DNA of 35,677 nt from contig JAFGIL010000029.1 of the NCBI GenBank assembly GCA_016929635.1, forward strand, positions 1-35,677, read 5' to 3'. A program made the position numbers and the translations under genes. The notes below the pieces were generated by a model. It worked only from the letters and a program-made list of their open reading frames with translations, made no database searches and was not told the DNA's origin. Shown piece by piece: positions 31,302 through 35,677 of this stretch. The first letter of the stretch is position 1. Each line of letters begins with the position of its first letter. The stretch comes from Endomicrobiales bacterium. Lineage in GTDB: Bacteria; Elusimicrobiota; Endomicrobiia; Endomicrobiales; JAFGIL01.

Positions 31302-32510
31302 TTATCTCTTATATTTAAAAAGTACTTTTTTTACTTCGGGCATGTCAGGATTCAACTTAAGCGCGTTTTCCCATGAATTTATTGCAAGATCTACATCACC
31401 CATTGTGAAATAAATAGAACCCTCTAATGCGTAGCCTAAAGCGGTTTCCTGTTTGGATAAAGACCTTTGAGCAGCATTTAATGCCGCATTGTATCTTTTT
31501 GCGTAGTACAGTTTTTGTGCTTTATGAAGATAATCCAATGCTTTGGGATCTTCTATTGCTTGTTCCCTGCTTGGTCTATATCTTTCTTCATCTGGCTTTT
31601 GATATTCTTCTTTGGATTGAGGCATTGACTGCTGGGGAGGGCCGCTGATATTATAAGTATATGACGGGGATACCTGCGGTGCTGTTTGGGAAGGGGTAAT
31701 AGTTGCTCTGGACGCCAATGATTCAGATAGATAATCCATCATTTTATCCATGTTATAATTATCCGTGCTGGCCGGTGTTTTCTGAGTTTCTTCTTTGCTT
31801 TTCTGCCCGACCTTTGATAAATCGAGGTTCATGTCTACATAAGTAGGATCTAAAAATAACTCGACTTCCTGCCCGTTTTCTATCAGTTTTAAGCGTATAT
31901 ACTGCTGGCCTGCAATATCCTCAAAAGATATCTCGGAAGGAACTAAACCCTGGTCACTTGGAGTCAGAGAGGTTTTTGGCTCGCTTGTTTTTCTGGAAAG
32001 TTTGCTTTCAAGTTCCTTTTGATTCTCGGCAAGTTCCGAAAGCAGCGACATAATCTCTGCCTGGGTTTCCATTACATCGTTCATCTGCTGCTGGTCAACA
32101 GACGGTGAACTTTTTGCTACCGAAGCTTTTGAGAGGTCATCTAGTTTTTTGCTGAGTTCCTGCTGGTTTTCATCAAGAGATTGAAGCATGCGGTAAAAGC
32201 TTTCCTGGTTGTCTTTAACTTCGTTTATTTGTGCGGCTGTTGTGGAAGTGTTAACTGTGACGGATAAATCATTATATTTGTTATCAAGTAATTCGATTTG
32301 AGTATACAGGGTATTCAGCTGGTCGTATATTCTCTGGTTTATTTCGTCTTCCTTTTTGTCTGAAGATTTATTTTCTTTTTTTTCAACTTCTTCAGCGGCT
32401 TCTTTTTTCTTTTTATCCTTGTCCTTATCTTTGTCGGCCGAGTAAGCAAGAAAAGAAGAAAAAGCTATGATATTAAGGCTTATAATTAATGCGTAAAATA
32501 GACGCATCAT
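31302..32510 (-). CDS. Exported coiled-coil/TPR protein of the motor operon
   Basis: 402 residues. A signal peptide (residues 1-24, ending FLAYSA) is followed by a Lys/Glu-rich low-complexity segment and a long coiled coil (about 58-175). A Ser/Thr/Pro-rich linker leads to a C-terminal TPR-type pair (about 320-400, AIEDPKALDYLHKAQKLYYA and DLAINSWENALKLNPD). GGAGGA (32518-32523) lies 7 bases before the ATG. Its start overlaps the end of the preceding gene by 38 bases, implying coupled expression. I recognise no named family. A periplasmic scaffold role between inner-membrane motor and outer membrane is inferred from architecture and neighbours. Confidence 0.82.
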   Translation of the reverse strand: MMRLFYALIISLNIIAFSSFLAYSADKDKDKDKKKKEAAEEVEKKENKSSDKKEDEINQRIYDQLNTLYTQIELLDNKYNDLSVTVNTSTTAAQINEVKDNQESFYRMLQSLDENQQELSKKLDDLSKASVAKSSPSVDQQQMNDVMETQAEIMSLLSELAENQKELESKLSRKTSEPKTSLTPSDQGLVPSEISFEDIAGQQYIRLKLIENGQEVELFLDPTYVDMNLDLSKVGQKSKEETQKTPASTDNYNMDKMMDYLSESLASRATITPSQTAPQVSPSYTYNISGPPQQSMPQSKEEYQKPDEERYRPSREQAIEDPKALDYLHKAQKLYYAKRYNAALNAAQRSLSKQETALGYALEGSIYFTMGDVDLAINSWENALKLNPDMPEVKKVLFKYKR

Positions 32511-33681
32511 ATGCTAGTCCTCCAACCTTTACGGTATTTGTTGAGGTAACGGATACTTCTGTAATAGGGATATATTCAATGCCTAACCTTACTGAAAGAT
32601 TTTTTGTAATATCAGATTCGGCGGCTAATCCGAAAGTATTAATTCCGCTGGAAGATATCCCGAAGAGTCTTCCGTATGTAAATTCAGTTGCCAGTAAATC
32701 TCTTCTCTTATTAAATTTCTTCGTAATCGGTGCGGGAATCAGGGAGAACCTGAGGCCGAAGCGGGCAAAAAACTTAATAGGAAGGCCTCCGCTTTTGGAA
32801 ACGATGGTCGACTGAATTCCGGTTGCTTCAACGCCGTCATATAAACTTAAAACGCCGGCAGCTAAAGTAAACATCAGTTTTTCGCCGGTTATGGTTTTTT
32901 GTGCAATCCTGAGGTCTCCGACGTAATACTTTGCATAGCTGGGGATAGTCAGGCCGGTGCTTGATGATGTTGCAGCCACGGGTATTCCGTATAATCCCAA
33001 TCCGTAGTCAACTCCGGTTGTCCTGGGTATTTCCGGTTCTTTCGCCTGCGGCGGGGCTATGCTGTTTAATTCCTGGCTCCATACAATGGACATCTGTTCT
33101 GTCTCGAATATGCGCAGGTTCAGATACAATGTAGTATCTGTTACATATAGCTCGCCCTCCAAGAATCCATCTAGTTTAAGTTTGTCGGAAATATTTTTTA
33201 TCTCTTCGGTTGACTGGAATCCTGATACAAAGCTTATGTTGTTTTCCCTTGCGACAATTTTTAAAGGTTTGACTTCAGGCGCGTAAATAAGAATAGGCCT
33301 TTTTACCTGGAGGAACGCTGCTTCGATTTTTCCCTGGATCTGCCTGAAAAGGGGCAGTGTAATATTGCTTCTGTCCACTTTCAGTGAATAAAATGCTATT
33401 CTGCGTATTCTTGAATCGAGTTCTTCTAATCTCTGGGATAAGTTTGAAAGGCTGTCATCCAGTAACTTTATTATCTGGTCATCGCTTAACTCTGTTTTTC
33501 CCTTTTTTCTTCTGCCTTTTGGCGCCTCATCGGCCGATATAGAAGCCTGCATTTCTTCTTCTGACTTTTCTACGGCTTCTCCCTTTTTCTTCTCTTTGTC
33601 AGATTTTTTTGCAATTACCGTGTTCGGCATTATCAAACTTGCAACGATTAAGAAAACTAAAAATTTTTTAGTATTTAGCAT
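32473..33681 (-). CDS. Exported protein with FlgO/TolB-N-like domain and C-terminal outer-membrane barrel
   Basis: 402 residues. A signal peptide (FLVFLIVASLIMPNTVIA) is followed by a charged low-complexity segment. The middle domain (about 120-220, KIVARENNISFVSGFQSTE, DGFLEGELYVTDTTLYLNLR) resembles the alpha/beta domain of FlgO or CsgG/TolB-N proteins. From about 245 to the C-terminal NYKP, alternating strands (MFTLAAGVLSLYDGVEA, RFGLRFSLIP, LSVRLGIEYIPITEV) look like an 8- to 10-strand barrel. The start ATG is preceded by GGGATG. Likely the outer-membrane component of the motor operon. The FlgO-like assignment is tentative. Confidence 0.7.
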   Translation of the reverse strand: MLNTKKFLVFLIVASLIMPNTVIAKKSDKEKKKGEAVEKSEEEMQASISADEAPKGRRKKGKTELSDDQIIKLLDDSLSNLSQRLEELDSRIRRIAFYSLKVDRSNITLPLFRQIQGKIEAAFLQVKRPILIYAPEVKPLKIVARENNISFVSGFQSTEEIKNISDKLKLDGFLEGELYVTDTTLYLNLRIFETEQMSIVWSQELNSIAPPQAKEPEIPRTTGVDYGLGLYGIPVAATSSSTGLTIPSYAKYYVGDLRIAQKTITGEKLMFTLAAGVLSLYDGVEATGIQSTIVSKSGGLPIKFFARFGLRFSLIPAPITKKFNKRRDLLATEFTYGRLFGISSSGINTFGLAAESDITKNLSVRLGIEYIPITEVSVTSTNTVKVGGLAYDASILRINYKP

Positions 33682-33717
33682 TTTTCATCCCTAACTGGCA
33701 AAAAAGCCAATTTAACG

Positions 33718-35568
33718 TTAGTAATTATCGAAATTTCCGCTGCTGAACATTTTTTTCAGGTCTATAAGACCGCTTTTCGCCATTTCTCTGATCTTCTGCG
33801 TTATTGTCCGTCTTGCTTTCTGGACTTCCTCGATTGGGATTTCGCCGGATTCTTCCAGCCTTTTAACGTCGTCTCCAATCATTATCTGCATTCTTTGCGG
33901 CAGGTTCTTTAATATCTTGCTTTTTAAGCTTTCGCTTGTATCGATTAATGCTCTTGTTATTATTTCCCTGTCAAAACTTCTGAGTATCTCTGATAAAGTT
34001 TTATCCGGAAGCTTTGGGATTTCATCGAAAGTAATATATACTTTACGCAGTTCATCGGCTAGCTGGATATCATGAAGTTGTATGGATGCTAAAATCTCGT
34101 GTTCTTTGTCAGGGGGGGACTGCTCAAGCAGGTTCCCCAATGCATCGACTCCATCGGTTGTTACATACTTTATTTTTTTGACTTCCATCGCTTTCTTGGC
34201 AAGTTTGTCTGCTATATCCTGATAAGAAGAAGCCGGTATTTTTTTAAGTTTTCCTATTTCAACAGGAATTCTTGATTGTTTTTCAATCGGTAGTTCTTTA
34301 AATATTTCATTTGCTTTCTGGGGGGAAACCTGAGCCAGTGCTATTGCCATTATGCTTTCAGGTTCGTCTTTTATAACATGGTAAATCTGTTCGGGGGACA
34401 GCTGTTTTAGAAATTCAAACAAATCTTCTGAGGCATTTCTGCCGGGCCTTATCGATTGTTCTTTCTGGAACTCCTCCCTGAATTTCTTAAGGGTCTCTAT
34501 CACTGATTCTTTATCTACAGAGGTCATTTGATTCATTGCAAAATGCACTTTTGATGATACTTCTTTGCCCAGGTGGTCAGAAAGCAAATCGACAAGTTTT
34601 GGGTCGGTTGCTTTTAAAAATCCGGCGATTTGATAAATACCGTTATCCTGTTCAAGTTCAACCCAGCGTTTAAACACTTCGCTTGCCAGCTTAGGATTCC
34701 CGATAAGTGTTGTGACCATTAGCTGGCGAAGTTCGTAAAACATGTCTTTACCTTCACCGGAAGGGCTCTGGACAGGTTGTGGAATTGGCATTTGTGATGC
34801 AATGTCTGCTTGAGGCAGAGTAGGATTGAATTGGTTTTTCGGCGGAAGCTGATATCCATAAGGAGATACATCGCTGTGTCTTTTTGATTTTACTAAATTG
34901 ATGATTTGCAATACTATAATGAGAAATAAAAGGAATGCTACAACAGTACCGCCAAAATACAGATAAGGATACAATTCTTTTAAGAGCCCTCCTTTTTGGG
35001 CTTCCTGGATCCTGGCTTCTTTATAAATTTCCGCGGCATTTACAGGAGGGGGGAAAGGTATTGTTTTAACCGTAAGCATGTCGCCCCTGTTCCAGTCAAT
35101 GCCTGCGCGTGCCTTAACGACGGTTTTTACGAAATCCATGTCTTTTGGCTGGAAAGCTTTATCGTCGAGAAGAATTAAAATGTCAAGATACTTGATTTTG
35201 AATTTATCTGAGAAGACCCATTTGTCAATCACAAATTTTTCAATTTGCTGGCCGGATATCTCCGAAGGCTGGATGGGCAAACCGGGAAGTTCGGTTTCTT
35301 CCATAACGTCTTTTTCGACCGGTTTTTTCTGAACGTCATTTATAGACAGTCTTTCCAGGTAGGCATTGATGTTAATAAGGAAAGTTTCTTTCTCGTAGTA
35401 TTTGCTTAATACTTCTTCTAATTGGGTTTGTATGCTTCCTGAGACGGCATTTTCTCGCCGTGTTAACTCGAGGTCTCGCTCTTCAGACTGCAAAAATTGT
35501 GCAAAAGAAGGTAGAACTAATATGAAATTTAAAATAAGGACTACAATAGTGTTTTTTAAATATTTCAA
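33718..35568 (-). CDS. FliF-FliG fusion protein (MS-ring/switch-type rotor)
   Basis: 616 residues in one frame. Residues 1-23 form a signal peptide or first membrane helix. About 37-76 (RENAVSGSIQTQLEEVLS) and 125-175 (KYLDILILLDDKAF, GIDWNRGDMLTVKTIPF) match the FliF C-terminal ring-building region. About 204-226 is a membrane helix. At 290-304 NPKLASEVFKRWVE copies the FliF tail that binds FliG. FliG N-like helices follow, then a FliG middle domain (LSPEQIYHVIKDEPESIMAIAL). The FliG C-terminal domain starts with TFDEIPKLPDKTLSEILRSF and carries the charged torque-helix region RSFDREIITRAL. FliF RBM1/2 are absent. The TTG at 35568 is preferred because GGAG lies 6 bases upstream. It is the first gene of the motor operon. 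Confidence 0.85.
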   Translation of the reverse strand: MKYLKNTIVVLILNFILVLPSFAQFLQSEERDLELTRRENAVSGSIQTQLEEVLSKYYEKETFLININAYLERLSINDVQKKPVEKDVMEETELPGLPIQPSEISGQQIEKFVIDKWVFSDKFKIKYLDILILLDDKAFQPKDMDFVKTVVKARAGIDWNRGDMLTVKTIPFPPPVNAAEIYKEARIQEAQKGGLLKELYPYLYFGGTVVAFLLFLIIVLQIINLVKSKRHSDVSPYGYQLPPKNQFNPTLPQADIASQMPIPQPVQSPSGEGKDMFYELRQLMVTTLIGNPKLASEVFKRWVELEQDNGIYQIAGFLKATDPKLVDLLSDHLGKEVSSKVHFAMNQMTSVDKESVIETLKKFREEFQKEQSIRPGRNASEDLFEFLKQLSPEQIYHVIKDEPESIMAIALAQVSPQKANEIFKELPIEKQSRIPVEIGKLKKIPASSYQDIADKLAKKAMEVKKIKYVTTDGVDALGNLLEQSPPDKEHEILASIQLHDIQLADELRKVYITFDEIPKLPDKTLSEILRSFDREIITRALIDTSESLKSKILKNLPQRMQIMIGDDVKRLEESGEIPIEEVQKARRTITQKIREMAKSGLIDLKKMFSSGNFDNY

Positions 35569-35585
35569 ATCAATCTCCAATTATT

Positions 35586-35632
35586 AAGATTTCAAATATT
35601 TCTAATATTTCCAAATTTTCCAATTTATAACT
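35586..35632 (-). repeat. AT-rich leader segment of the motor operon
   Basis: The leader consists of AAATTGGAAAATTTGGAAATATT-like words broken into short near-repeats, related in style to the GGAATTTG repeats at 20536 and 27542. No convincing hairpin or known riboswitch is visible. Confidence 0.35.
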
Positions 35633-35646
35633 ATTGTCCGTATTAT

Positions 35647-35675
35647 ATTTTAGCCAATTTTCAATGATTTGTCAA
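35647..35675 (-). promoter_or_regulatory. Sigma70-type promoter of the motor operon
   Basis: On the minus strand TTGACA (35675-35670) and TAAAAT (35652-35647) are exactly 17 bases apart, the same layout as the fur-like promoter. The predicted start near 35640 leaves about 70 bases of leader. It makes the FliF-FliG gene the first of a five-gene transcript and argues against sigma28/sigma54 flagellar-class control. Confidence 0.78.
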
Positions 35676-35677
35676 TA

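Noticed and set aside
29657-35568. Ordinary flagellar operon
   Set aside because: No flagellin, rod, hook, export or FliM/FliN gene is adjacent, and FliF and FliG are fused and shortened; a flagellum elsewhere in the genome cannot be excluded.

Overview
The window reads as a chromosomal segment of a Gram-negative, probably anaerobic, uncultured-type bacterium. A TonB-dependent receptor, a TolC-type protein, an outer-membrane barrel and several signal peptides imply an outer membrane. The many 4Fe-4S ferredoxin modules, MinD/Mrp ATPases, NifX-like proteins and a DUF2099 (methanogenesis marker 8) family protein are typical of anaerobes. The bacterial arg genes, sigma70-like promoters, def and rsmD exclude an archaeon. 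Candidate phyla such as Omnitrophota, Elusimicrobiota or relatives would fit, but that is inference because no rRNA or phylogenetic marker is present.

Region 1 (1-6500): a 5'-truncated TonB receptor and its terminator, then a Fur-family regulator with a clear promoter and Fur-box-like operator. A second, stronger Fur box lies in front of a glycine/arginine-rich DUF5320 protein, a ferredoxin, a glycine-rich zinc-ribbon protein, a methyltransferase, an FAD-dependent reductase and a DUF169 protein. This looks like a Fur-controlled metal and redox block.

Region 2 (6500-20400): a long, tightly packed run led by an Mrp-type ATPase behind a terminator-like attenuator. It holds a cysteine-rich small protein, a DUF89 protein, peptide deformylase, a thiamine-binding-type UPF0045 protein, a COG0731 radical SAM enzyme, a second FAD reductase, two ferredoxins, a YggS-type PLP protein, a Nudix hydrolase, an amber-broken FmdB-type zinc ribbon, DUF2099, a CoA-binding protein, a COG1237 metallo-beta-lactamase-fold protein, a fused double MinD-ferredoxin ATPase, a membrane methyltransferase, two NifX-like proteins, a J-domain protein and a methyltransferase. 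The Mrp, MinD-ferredoxin, NifX and DUF5320 combination resembles the Mrp/ORP gene sets of sulfate reducers and points to iron-sulfur or metal-cofactor handling.

Region 3 (20400-26335): a promoter and tRNA-Ala(GGC), then yjbQ, rsmD and the arginine genes argB-argD-argG-argH, with argC, argJ and argF absent. Region 4 (26230-29634) encodes exported proteins: a TolC-like protein behind an unusual leader with a small ORF, a patatin-like phospholipase and a TPR protein.

Region 5 (29657-35677, minus strand) is the most remarkable: a five-gene operon with a strong promoter. It encodes a natural FliF-FliG fusion (signal peptide, FliF C-terminal ring segment, membrane helix, complete FliG-like part), an outer-membrane barrel-type protein, a coiled-coil/TPR periplasmic protein, MotA and MotB. 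No flagellin, hook, rod, export or FliM/FliN gene lies beside them. It looks like a stand-alone, ion-driven, envelope-spanning motor. No stretch longer than 300 bases is free of a gene or gene remnant.
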